From an uncultured Eubacteriales bacterium (lineage in GTDB: Bacteria > Bacillota > Clostridia > Peptostreptococcales > Anaerovoracaceae), in NCBI GenBank assembly GCA_902797405.1, contig CADBSP010000069.1, forward strand, positions 1 to 6,177: a stretch of DNA of 6,177 nt. The letters are read 5' to 3'. This document shows, piece by piece, positions 1 to 5,872 of this stretch (position 1 is its first letter; each line of letters begins with the position of its first letter). The notes under the pieces were generated by a model. It was not told the DNA's origin and did no database searches. It was given only the letters and a program-made list of their open reading frames with translations. Made by a program: the position numbers and the translations under genes.

Positions 1-649
1 TCATGGGACGTGTTTCACGTGTCCTCTCCAAAATGTCGAATGTCGGAATATCTATACCGTCCCGCACTAATTCCTTTGATAGAGAACCGGCAATAAGCTT
101 AGCATGATTGTATCCCCTCTCCCTCAAACGTTTTTTATGAAGCGGAACCGGAACCAGAATCCAATTCCTTGACAATAGTTGTTGACGAAATGGGCGACGC
201 TTTGTTTCAAATTCCGAGGAATAAGTCATTGTATTTTCAAACAATTCCTTATCGATCTCTTTGTCAATTTCCGCGTAAAGCCGGTCCTTCATTATCTTTG
301 CGATTATTCCTGCAATGTATTTATGCCCATCATACTTCAAGGCAAAGATTATGCTTCGTTCATAAATCCCATAGTCCGCGCATTTTATCATGGACATAAA
401 GTCCTTTTCATGGTCAGCGATTGTAGAACACGATTCTTTCTCAATACCGTCCACAAACCTTTTTCCCGACTTAATGCTTATGACCCTGGGATCGCTTAAG
501 TTCCAATGTATGCGAGTCATGCAGTGATCGCATAGGCTATACGTTCTGCTCCGGTCTATAATATTCCCACAACACATACAATAGAGATTATCCGGAAAAA
601 CGAAATCCTTTGCTGCATCTTTTACTATATGAATTAAACTCTGATTCAT
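1..649 (-). CDS. comF: ComF family protein (ComFC-like), partial, C-terminus outside window
   Basis: The reading frame is open from an ATG at 649 to the left edge, giving 216 codons with no stop, so the C-terminal part is missing. Residues 24-43 hold a CMCC...CDHC pair of cysteine motifs, the N-terminal zinc-finger-like element of ComF/GntX proteins. ALKYDGHKYIAG (103-114) and LVPVPLHKKRLRERGYNHAKLIA (from about 165) match the signature of the family's phosphoribosyltransferase-like domain. The PRPP-binding loop normally follows these segments and would lie beyond the window. In naturally competent bacteria ComFC acts in the cytoplasm in uptake of transforming single-stranded DNA together with the ComFA helicase; in other species its role is unclear. 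A GGAGGGGG ribosome binding site (652-659) lies just upstream. The gene follows recD2 by 35 bases on the same strand, so co-transcription is likely. The family call is secure; a competence role here is inference. Confidence 0.93.
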   Translation of the reverse strand, partial: MNQSLIHIVKDAAKDFVFPDNLYCMCCGNIIDRSRTYSLCDHCMTRIHWNLSDPRVISIKSGKRFVDGIEKESCSTIADHEKDFMSMIKCADYGIYERSIIFALKYDGHKYIAGIIAKIMKDRLYAEIDKEIDKELFENTMTYSSEFETKRRPFRQQLLSRNWILVPVPLHKKRLRERGYNHAKLIAGSLSKELVRDGIDIPTFDILERTRETRPM

Positions 650-651
650 GT

Positions 652-659
652 CCCCCTCC
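652..659 (-). promoter_or_regulatory. Ribosome binding site of comF
   Basis: On the minus strand this reads GGAGGGGG, with the GGAGG core five bases from the ATG at 649. It fixes the comF start and shows that translation does not depend only on coupling to recD2. Confidence 0.75.
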
Positions 660-664
660 GCTAA

Positions 665-678
665 GTTCGCATCCGAAC
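665..678 (-). other. Small intercistronic hairpin between recD2 and comF
   Basis: GTTCG (665-669) and CGAAC (674-678) form a perfect 5-bp stem with a 4-base loop, beginning seven bases after the recD2 stop codon on the minus strand. There is no following T-tract, so it is not an intrinsic terminator. It could be a processing or stability element, or simply chance. Confidence 0.3.
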
Positions 679-684
679 AGCCTT

Positions 685-2925
685 TCACGAATTTAAAAGT
701 TCGCTAAGCCTAACTCTTAATCCGGAATAACGATCTTTAATTCTATTGTTGTCCACCATGCCTCTTAGGAAGCGCTCCATTCCACAAAGTACCACAAGAC
801 TTTTTCCTCTGGTTACTGCAGTGTATAGCAGATTCCTGGTTGCCAACATCGGAGGAACAAATCCTACAGGCATTACAATCACAGGAAACTCGCTACCCTG
901 ACTCTTATGTACTGTAAGCGCGTATGCCAATTCCAATTCGTCCAGCATCGTATTGTCATATTCGACAACCCTGTCTTCATCGAATACCACAACCACGATA
1001 CCTGAATCGGAATCTATTCTTTCAACAAATCCAACGTCACCGTTAAAGATACACTCACCCTCGGAAAAGTCCCGTCTGCGTCTCCATCCGACAGAGTAGT
1101 TGTTTTTAATTTGCATGACCTTATCGCCTTCTCTAAAGACTTTATCACCAAACTTTTTTTCATTCTTTCCGGGCAAAGGTGGGTTAAGAACCTTTTGGAG
1201 CAATGCATTCAGGGAGCCCGTCCCCAGTTCGCCTTTTCTGGTCGGAGTGAGCACTTGAATTGAAGCAAGCGAATCTTCAATCGAGTAATACTCGGGAAGT
1301 CTCTTTGAAACCAAATCGATTAATAGTTCGCGGATATCCGATTCATTTTGACGTTCCATAAAGAAAAAGTCCCTATCCTTCACATTGGAAATGGGGTATT
1401 CTCCATGGTTGATTCTATGAGCATTTACAACTATCATGCTCTCCTCGGCCTGACGAAATATCTCAGTTAACTTTGTCACTGAAATCACGTCACTATCAAT
1501 TATGTCTCTTAATACATTTCCCGCACCAACAGAAGGTAGCTGATCACTGTCTCCTATCAAAATGAGACGAGTACCCGGCTTAAGCGCATTGGTTAGGCCT
1601 TGCATTAGAAGCAAATCTATCATCGAGGCTTCATCCACCAGCACCGCATCGTAGTCCAGTTGATCCTCGGAATTCTTCCCAAATCTCATGTCGTCCGATT
1701 CGTCATCGTAATAATATTCCAACAGCCTGTGCACGGTTTGAGCGAATCTACCGCTTGTTTCCGTTATCCTCTTTGCTGCCCTTCCTGTAGGTGCTGCAAT
1801 TGCTGTTTTAAATCCACTTCTGTCAAAAATTCTTATTATGGCATCGATAATTGTAGTTTTCCCTGTTCCAGGGCCTCCGGTTATGACAGAAACACCATAA
1901 GCAACAGAATTGATAACCGCTCGCTTTTGTTGTTCAGACAGTTGTATTCCGCGTTCTGACTCAGCCTGTCTAATCATGTTTTCCACGTCGGTGCTTAGCG
2001 GCCTTATGCTAGCCTTGTTTAGAATGCCTATGTTTAATGTAACTGTTTTTTCCGCAATATAGTAAGGGAACAGATAGCATACCTCCTCATCATCAAGGAG
2101 TTCCAGCTTTATGTCTCCATCCATAGCAGATACGATTATTTGCTCCCTGATTTGCTCACTGGGAAGATCCAGCAGCTCCGCAGTTCGTTCTACCAATTCA
2201 CTCCTGGGAACATAGGTGCTTCCATCACCAACAAACCATTGCAGTATAAACTTGATGCCACTCTTTATTCTAAACTCGCTATCCCTGGGAACCCCCATCT
2301 TCATTGCGATTTTATCTGCTTTTATAAAACCAAATCCGGTTACTTCCTCTACCAAACGATACGGGTTTTCTTCTATCAAGTCCAGGGCGTTTGTCCCATA
2401 CGCCTTATAAAGTTTCATTCCCTGAATCGCTGAAATTCCGTAGGTTTGGAATGCCAAGGATAGACGAGCGAATTCTCTATGTGCGGCAAAAGAAGACGCT
2501 ATCTTTGCCATCGTCTTTTCGCCTATACCACTCACTTCACTTAGCCTGGCAGGTTCCTCTTCCATTATTCTAAGCGTGTCATCCCCAAACTTGGATACAA
2601 TATTGGCAGCAGTAGAAGGACCCACACCTTTGATGATTCCGGAAGACAAAAAATCAATAATCGCGTCTCTTCCAGTGGGCATGACCTCCTCGAATTCGGT
2701 GAAGCTAAATTGTTCTCCGTAATTAGGGTGTTCCTTGAATCTCCCAAACAGTTTGAAACGCGATCCTCTGGAAACCCTCGGCAGGTTTCCTACCACAGTG
2801 AAATACTCGCCTCTTTCTTGTTCTGACTTTTCAGAGTCCGAGGCGGATTCCATCACTGCTACGGTGTAGCCATTTTCTTCATTTCGGAAAATAATTTCGA
2901 CAATGCTGCCGATTCTTTCTTCCAT
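685..2925 (-). CDS. recD2: RecD2 family SF1B 5'-3' DNA helicase
   Basis: This 746-residue protein has the full RecD2 layout. An N-terminal OB-like segment (about 1-90) is followed by helix-hairpin-helix repeats (about 96-205, GIIKGVGPSTAANI and SEVSGIGEKTMAKI). The SF1B helicase motifs come next: Walker A GGPGTGKTT (350-358), motif Ia APTGRAAKR (378-386), motif II DEAS (431-434), motif III GDSDQLPSVG (458-467), LTEIFRQ (486-492), NGDVG (628-632), the SH3-insert-containing TVHKSQGSEF (671-680) and LLYTAVTRGK (699-708). RecD2 enzymes are RecBC-independent ATP-driven helicases used in repair, mismatch handling and replication-fork maintenance. All catalytic residues appear intact and the length is normal. 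The start at 2925 gives the expected MEERIGSIVEIIFRNEENGYTVAV opening. Its ribosome binding site is poor (AGAAAG about 11 bases upstream), unlike its neighbours. It lies between yhaM and comF on the same strand. Confidence 0.97.
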   Translation of the reverse strand: MEERIGSIVEIIFRNEENGYTVAVMESASDSEKSEQERGEYFTVVGNLPRVSRGSRFKLFGRFKEHPNYGEQFSFTEFEEVMPTGRDAIIDFLSSGIIKGVGPSTAANIVSKFGDDTLRIMEEEPARLSEVSGIGEKTMAKIASSFAAHREFARLSLAFQTYGISAIQGMKLYKAYGTNALDLIEENPYRLVEEVTGFGFIKADKIAMKMGVPRDSEFRIKSGIKFILQWFVGDGSTYVPRSELVERTAELLDLPSEQIREQIIVSAMDGDIKLELLDDEEVCYLFPYYIAEKTVTLNIGILNKASIRPLSTDVENMIRQAESERGIQLSEQQKRAVINSVAYGVSVITGGPGTGKTTIIDAIIRIFDRSGFKTAIAAPTGRAAKRITETSGRFAQTVHRLLEYYYDDESDDMRFGKNSEDQLDYDAVLVDEASMIDLLLMQGLTNALKPGTRLILIGDSDQLPSVGAGNVLRDIIDSDVISVTKLTEIFRQAEESMIVVNAHRINHGEYPISNVKDRDFFFMERQNESDIRELLIDLVSKRLPEYYSIEDSLASIQVLTPTRKGELGTGSLNALLQKVLNPPLPGKNEKKFGDKVFREGDKVMQIKNNYSVGWRRRRDFSEGECIFNGDVGFVERIDSDSGIVVVVFDEDRVVEYDNTMLDELELAYALTVHKSQGSEFPVIVMPVGFVPPMLATRNLLYTAVTRGKSLVVLCGMERFLRGMVDNNRIKDRYSGLRVRLSELLNS

Positions 2926-2959
2926 CTATAATGCATCTTTCTAAAGAATAATTACGAGG

Positions 2960-3097
2960 TTAACGGTATTCTTAACGTGATTTACCAAATGATTGACTGC
3001 GCCGTTTATCGGGCGATTAATCAGTCCATTAATCAGGCGATTAATATGGCTATCAATCGTATCATCAATCAGGCTATCAATAGATCTATCAAAACGA
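2960..3097. repeat. Degenerate 12-bp tandem repeat array (about 11 units) between yhaM and recD2
   Basis: A consensus near cgattaatcagg recurs every 12 bases. The clearest units are 3002-3013, 3014-3025, 3026-3037, 3038-3049, 3050-3061, 3062-3073, 3074-3085 and 3086-3097. Their ATTAAT or ATCAAT cores fall at 3016, 3028, 3040, 3052, 3064 and 3076, with ATCAAA at 3088. Towards recD2 the units decay, but the phase remains visible, for example TTAACG at 2960 and 2972. The array fills most of the 163-base gap between the two genes and overlaps the last three codons of yhaM including its stop (3089-3091). Translated on the minus strand in the frame +1 to yhaM, it gives D/N-x-x-I/V tetrads. Units are too short and lack spacers for CRISPR. 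Function is unknown. Confidence 0.9.
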
Positions 3098-4057
3098 TGG
3101 CTTATATACTCTGCGATTGTCCAAAGTCCATATGCGATCGGAGAACGACCCCGGTTCCAAGCCCTGAACGGCCTCTTCCATGTCGAACATACGAGCATCC
3201 ATGATATCCAAATAGTGAAGGATTTCTGCCTCCGGAAACATTGGTTTCTTGGGACTTCCAAAGTCCGGTTCGTAATGATGGGAAATAATCATATGTTGGA
3301 GCATCATGGTTTTCTCTTCTGATACACCCAGTTCTCTGCAAAGTTCCTGCATCGAAGCTGCGCCTTGAACCAAATGACCCAGCAGCTGACCTACCGCAGA
3401 ATACCCAGTTGCCATCCCGTTCTCTCTGGCCTCAATCTCATTCAGCTTCTCCATGTCATGGATTATGACTCCCGTTAGAACCAGGTCCTTATTCAGGAAG
3501 TCATATACTCTGCAGAGCGCATCGCCACTCATGAGCATTCTCTTCATATGCCAAAGTAAACCGCCATATTCCGCATGATGGTTCTTTGCTGCGGCAGGGT
3601 AATACATAAGTTTTTCTATATTTCTTTGGAGCAAGGTTACCGCCACATTTCTAAAATCCGAATCTCCGATAGCCGCGGCTACATTCATGATGTAATCATA
3701 CATCTCATCTGAAGGTTCAGGTGCAGATTTGACATAATCATTCTGATCCAAGCCATCCTGGGGTGTTGCTTTTCTAATCTTTAGCACCCTAAGCTGGGTC
3801 ATAACGTTCCACTCCGAGACCTGGGCTTTCACCTTTATGATGTCCCCTTCTTTGATGTCAGAAAGGGATGGCTTTTCTTCCTCGACGATATCCCACTTCT
3901 TTGCATTAACGTCGCCGGTTTTATCGCTCAGGTTAAAATCAACGTATTCTTTCTTTCGGGAATCTATTTTTAGCGCCACGGATTTCACCATAAAAAACGA
4001 GATGATTTCCGCACCGCTTTTCAAATCTTCAACAAAGATTTCTTTTGGGTTATTCAT
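3089..4057 (-). CDS. yhaM: YhaM-like 3'-5' exoribonuclease (OB fold plus HD domain)
   Basis: This 322-residue protein has the two-domain layout of YhaM/CBF1 exonucleases. The N-terminal OB-fold nucleic-acid-binding domain (about 15-95) includes DFNLSDKTGDVNAKKWD (40-56). The HD-type metal-dependent domain (about 155-290) has GGLLWH (H170), the HD pair in VIIHDMEK (H200, D201), a GHLVQG segment (H228), ISHH (H260, H261) and LDIMDAR (D284, D287). The ending EPGSFSDRIWTLDNRRVYKP is typical of the family, so the protein is complete. YhaM removes nucleotides from single-stranded RNA (and DNA) 3' ends in the cytoplasm and takes part in trimming mRNA ends; Bacillus subtilis YhaM is of similar size. 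The start at 4057 is supported by GGAGAAG at 4063-4069. It lies 94 bases downstream of the response regulator on the same strand. Its stop codon falls inside the last unit of the 12-bp repeat array. Confidence 0.93.
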   Translation of the reverse strand: MNNPKEIFVEDLKSGAEIISFFMVKSVALKIDSRKKEYVDFNLSDKTGDVNAKKWDIVEEEKPSLSDIKEGDIIKVKAQVSEWNVMTQLRVLKIRKATPQDGLDQNDYVKSAPEPSDEMYDYIMNVAAAIGDSDFRNVAVTLLQRNIEKLMYYPAAAKNHHAEYGGLLWHMKRMLMSGDALCRVYDFLNKDLVLTGVIIHDMEKLNEIEARENGMATGYSAVGQLLGHLVQGAASMQELCRELGVSEEKTMMLQHMIISHHYEPDFGSPKKPMFPEAEILHYLDIMDARMFDMEEAVQGLEPGSFSDRIWTLDNRRVYKPSF

Positions 4058-4062
4058 TTACT

Positions 4063-4069
4063 CTTCTCC
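4063..4069 (-). promoter_or_regulatory. Ribosome binding site of yhaM
   Basis: On the minus strand this reads GGAGAAG, with its GGAG core eight bases from the ATG at 4057. It supports that start codon. Confidence 0.65.
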
Positions 4070-4089
4070 ATCCTATATGTCTGATTGTT

Positions 4090-4143
4090 CCATTCTACGC
4101 TTTTGGGTTTAACTTTTGGTGAGCCATTCTAAATTACGCTTTT
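4090..4143. repeat. Pair of imperfect direct repeats between response regulator and yhaM
   Basis: CCATTCTACGCTTTT at 4090-4104 recurs at 4124-4143 as CCATTCT and ACGCTTTT separated by an extra AAATT. The two copies start 34 bases apart and lie in the 94-base gap upstream of yhaM. No intrinsic terminator and no convincing sigma-A promoter for yhaM is visible in this gap. Paired direct repeats upstream of a gene can be operator sites, but a simple local duplication explains them equally well. Confidence 0.55.
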
Positions 4144-4151
4144 GCTCTGGG

Positions 4152-4847
4152 CTAGTCGAATTTTTCTACCTTGTATCCGATTCCCCAGACCACTTTAAGG
4201 TACTTCGGATTCTTCGGATTGATCTCTATTTTTTCTCTGATTCTTCTGATATGAACAGCCACAGTGTTTTCAGGATTGAATGCAGGTTCATTCCAAACAT
4301 TTTCATAAATCTGGTCTATAGAGAAAACCTTACCCGCATTCTGGGTCAAGAGCTTCAGGATTCCAAACTCTGTTGGTGTAACAGTCACCTGCTCGCCGTC
4401 TACCGTAACAGTCTTCTCTTCATCGTCAACAATAAGGCCACCACTGACATACACGTTTTCTTTTTCGTGGCCATCAAAGCTCCCGAGGCTGGTATATCTT
4501 CTCAGCTGTGATTTTACTCTTGCTATTAGTTCCAGAGGATTAAAAGGCTTAGTTATATAATCATCCGCACCTACATTCAGTCCTGTGATTTTGTCATAAT
4601 CCTCAGTTTTCGCAGAAAGCATGATTATAGGTATATTCTTCTCTTTTCGGATTTGCATGGTCGCCTGAACGCCATCCAGTTTAGGCATCATGACATCCAT
4701 TATTATTAGGTGTATATCATTATTCTGAACGACATTAAGAGCTTCTACTCCGTCATAAGCCTTATATACCTCATACCCCTCATTTCTAAGATATATCTCA
4801 ACTGCTCCGGCAATTTCTCTGTCATCGTCGCATACTAGAATATTCAC
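4152..4847 (-). CDS. OmpR/PhoB-family response regulator, VanR-like
   Basis: This 231-residue protein begins with a receiver domain (1-118): acidic pocket residues in DDD (7-9), phospho-acceptor D51 in LIIMDVMMPKLDG, S78 in PIIMLSAK and K100 in DDYITKPFNPLELIARVKSQLRR. A winged-helix output domain follows (about 128-230), with VTPTEFGILKLL (155-166), the recognition helix region NTVAVHIRRIREKIE (194-208) and the wing KYLKVVWGIGYKVEK. All phosphorylation residues are present, so it should be activated by a histidine kinase and bind paired DNA sites as a dimer. The sequence resembles VanR-type regulators, but that does not imply glycopeptide resistance. Translation starts at a GTG (4845-4847) after a perfect AAGGAGG. 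No kinase gene flanks it: rsmJ lies upstream on the other strand and yhaM downstream, so its partner lies elsewhere. It is the first gene of the minus-strand series. Confidence 0.95.
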   Translation of the reverse strand: MNILVCDDDREIAGAVEIYLRNEGYEVYKAYDGVEALNVVQNNDIHLIIMDVMMPKLDGVQATMQIRKEKNIPIIMLSAKTEDYDKITGLNVGADDYITKPFNPLELIARVKSQLRRYTSLGSFDGHEKENVYVSGGLIVDDEEKTVTVDGEQVTVTPTEFGILKLLTQNAGKVFSIDQIYENVWNEPAFNPENTVAVHIRRIREKIEINPKNPKYLKVVWGIGYKVEKFD

Positions 4848-4854
4848 TTTTCGG

Positions 4855-4861
4855 CCTCCTT
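4855..4861 (-). promoter_or_regulatory. Ribosome binding site that sets the GTG start of the response regulator
   Basis: On the minus strand this reads AAGGAGG, seven bases before the GTG at 4845-4847. It is a near-ideal Shine-Dalgarno sequence and is the reason for choosing GTG, which also begins the expected NILVCDDD strand of the receiver domain. Confidence 0.9.
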
Positions 4862-4902
4862 GCTCTGTCCGTTATCTGCCGTTAGGATTACTTTGATAAT
4901 AT

Positions 4903-4931
4903 ATCATATTCCCCATACTTAGTAAAATCAA
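4903..4931 (-). promoter_or_regulatory. Sigma-A-type promoter of the response regulator and possibly the whole minus series
   Basis: On the minus strand TTGATT (4926-4931) is followed after 17 bases by TATGAT (4903-4908). Transcription would start near 4896, giving a leader of about 50 bases before the GTG at 4847. A short palindrome TGATAATATATCA (4894-4906) overlaps the -10 and start point. An alternative promoter with TTGTAC and TATAGA lies a little further upstream. This is pattern matching only. Confidence 0.6.
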
Positions 4932-4951
4932 AATGTTCTATATTATGCATT

Positions 4952-4969
4952 GTAATTTGTACAATTTAC
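4952..4969. promoter_or_regulatory. 18-bp palindrome in the divergent intergenic region, candidate operator
   Basis: GTAATTTGTACAATTTAC matches its own reverse complement at 16 of 18 positions, with a TTGTACAA core. The half-site GTAATTT recurs at 4975-4981 and, inverted, at 5021-5027. The palindrome lies about 65 bases upstream of the predicted start of the minus-strand promoter and about 60 bases upstream of the predicted rsmJ start, a good place to control one or both. The binding protein is unknown; the adjacent response regulator is a natural candidate by position only. Confidence 0.5.
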
Positions 4970-5005
4970 GTATCGTAATTTACATGGAAAAATATCTTCG
5001 TCGAA

Positions 5006-5014
5006 TGCTATAAT
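5006..5014 (+). promoter_or_regulatory. Extended -10 promoter of rsmJ
   Basis: TGCTATAAT is a perfect extended -10 element, with TG at 5006-5007 and TATAAT at 5009-5014. No good -35 lies at 17 bases, as is common for extended -10 promoters; TTTACA at 4979-4984 is too far (24 bases). Transcription would begin near 5021, inside the inverted half-site AAATTAC (5021-5027). Confidence 0.65.
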
Positions 5015-5051
5015 ATAAGCAAATTACGGCAAACAGTGGATTCCAGTTCGA

Positions 5052-5117
5052 AAGGATAAGGAGAAGATCAATAATCGAAATATGAAGCAGGATAAGGATA
5101 AGAGCAATAATAGAGAA
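5052..5117 (+). repeat. 36-bp tandem duplication spanning the rsmJ start codon
   Basis: The 30 bases at 5052-5081 and at 5088-5117 match at about 24 of 30 positions, offset by exactly 36. Both are purine-rich (aaggataaggagaag and caggataaggataag, followed by caataat). The offset is a multiple of three and the frame is open through both copies, giving similar KDKEKINNR and QDKDKSNNR peptides. One copy lies before the ATG at 5082 and holds the only good Shine-Dalgarno sequence; the other lies inside the gene. Confidence 0.75.
5058..5063 (+). promoter_or_regulatory. Distant ribosome binding site of rsmJ
   Basis: AAGGAG here is the best Shine-Dalgarno match, but it ends 18 bases before the ATG at 5082, much more than the usual 5-10. 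No ATG, GTG or TTG codon lies in frame at a better distance. Translation may be weak, or start at an unusual codon in the frame, which is open back to 5019. Confidence 0.45.
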
Positions 5118-5840
5118 GTCAGACTCCTTAGCGATGAACAAGGTTTGTTTTTGGAATGCGATGAACTAATACTTCGCGGAGATTTTTCCCGGATGTTGCC
5201 GCGTATAAGGCCGGGTAAGTTAGAGCATGAACTTCTGGTTAGAGTATCGAAAATTAAAGACTTTGACGCCCCAACTCCCCTCGCTTTTGATTTAACAGCC
5301 GGCCTCGGTGAGGATTCAATTATTCTGGCGGCAGCAGGGTTCAAGGTTCGAATGTATGAGCGTGATCCACTTATCGGAGCACTTTTAGAAGATTCACTTT
5401 TAAAGATTAAATATTTAGCTTCGCTTTCTTCGCACACTTCATCTTCTTCATCTCATTCTCCTATTTCGCTTTCCTTACCCACGTCACTAACTGAGGAAGA
5501 TGTCACTATTCTGGCCGAATGCGCGTCCAGGATGTCGGTTTGCCTGGAGGACAGTATTAACGCGCTCTCCTCGCCCCTTACCGAACGTCCCGACATTGTT
5601 TTGCTTGATCCCATGTTTCCAGAGAAACAGAAGAACTCACTTTCCAAGAAAAAGCTTCAGATTCTCCAGATGATTTCTCCCCCTTGCCCTGATGAAAATG
5701 AATTGCTGGATGCTGCTCTATCGGCGCGTCCGAAAAAGATAATTGTAAAGCGGCCTCTAAAAGGACCTTTCCTCGGCGGAAAAACACCAACCTACAGCAT
5801 TTCCGGAAAACTGATTCGATTCGATTGCATCGTTCTCTGA
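5082..5840 (+). CDS. rsmJ: RsmJ-like SAM-dependent 16S rRNA guanine-N2 methyltransferase
   Basis: This 252-residue protein has the class I SAM-binding motif FDLTAGLGEDS (69-79), the acidic strand end RMYERDP (90-96), the catalytic-region motif LLDPMFPEKQKNSLSKKK (174-191) and the C-terminal KKIIVKRPLKGPFLGGKTP (218-236). These match the RsmJ/YhiQ (DUF548) family in order and spacing, and the length is close to the E. coli enzyme. In E. coli RsmJ makes m2G1516 in 16S rRNA; the same role is likely here, though characterised members are mainly gammaproteobacterial. Residues 112-135 form a serine-rich stretch encoded by a pyrimidine-rich tract, probably a surface loop. The N-terminus (KQDKDKSNNR) is lysine-rich and arises from a local 36-bp duplication. 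The start at 5082 is the first in-frame ATG, but its Shine-Dalgarno is 18 bases away. The gene is divergent from the response regulator; its stop lies just before tRNA-Gly promoter elements. Confidence 0.88.
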   Translation: MKQDKDKSNNREVRLLSDEQGLFLECDELILRGDFSRMLPRIRPGKLEHELLVRVSKIKDFDAPTPLAFDLTAGLGEDSIILAAAGFKVRMYERDPLIGALLEDSLLKIKYLASLSSHTSSSSSHSPISLSLPTSLTEEDVTILAECASRMSVCLEDSINALSSPLTERPDIVLLDPMFPEKQKNSLSKKKLQILQMISPPCPDENELLDAALSARPKKIIVKRPLKGPFLGGKTPTYSISGKLIRFDCIVL

Positions 5841-5853
5841 TTTATTATATAAT
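5825..5853 (+). promoter_or_regulatory. Promoter of tRNA-Gly, -35 inside the end of rsmJ
   Basis: TTGCAT (5825-5830) and a perfect TATAAT (5848-5853) are separated by 17 bases. The -35 lies within the last codons of rsmJ and the -10 seven bases after its stop. Transcription would start near 5860, leaving a leader of about 78 bases to remove from the tRNA. No terminator separates rsmJ from the tRNA, so read-through could also feed it. Confidence 0.6.
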
Positions 5854-5872
5854 TCCACTGCGAGATGATTCT

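Noticed and set aside
169..499. Plus-strand open frames of 76 and 106 codons
   Set aside because: They are antisense to the well-supported comF frame and show no family resemblance.
3002..3097. Possible CRISPR array
   Set aside because: The units are 12 bp, directly adjacent and without spacers, and no cas genes are present.
2941..3261. 106-codon minus-strand open frame with its own ATG overlapping the yhaM end
   Set aside because: Its N-terminal part lies out of frame inside conserved YhaM codons and has no ribosome binding site. Only the repeat part is of interest, and then only as a possible frameshift tail.
2977..3322. Plus-strand open frames across the 12-bp array
   Set aside because: They are open because the repeat unit is a multiple of three and stop-free in these frames. 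They run antisense into yhaM and lack ribosome binding sites.
4116..4511. 131-codon plus-strand open frame
   Set aside because: It is a shadow antisense to the winged-helix domain of the response regulator.
4152..4847. Assignment of the regulator as a glycopeptide-resistance VanR
   Set aside because: The similarity is at family level and no vanS, vanH, vanA or vanX-like gene is in the window.
4979..5014. TTTACA as the -35 of the rsmJ promoter
   Set aside because: The distance to TATAAT is 24 bases, too long for sigma-A; the extended -10 explains the promoter better.
5024..5437. 137-codon minus-strand open frame
   Set aside because: It is antisense to rsmJ; its serine/leucine-rich composition reflects the purine-rich start and pyrimidine tract of that gene.
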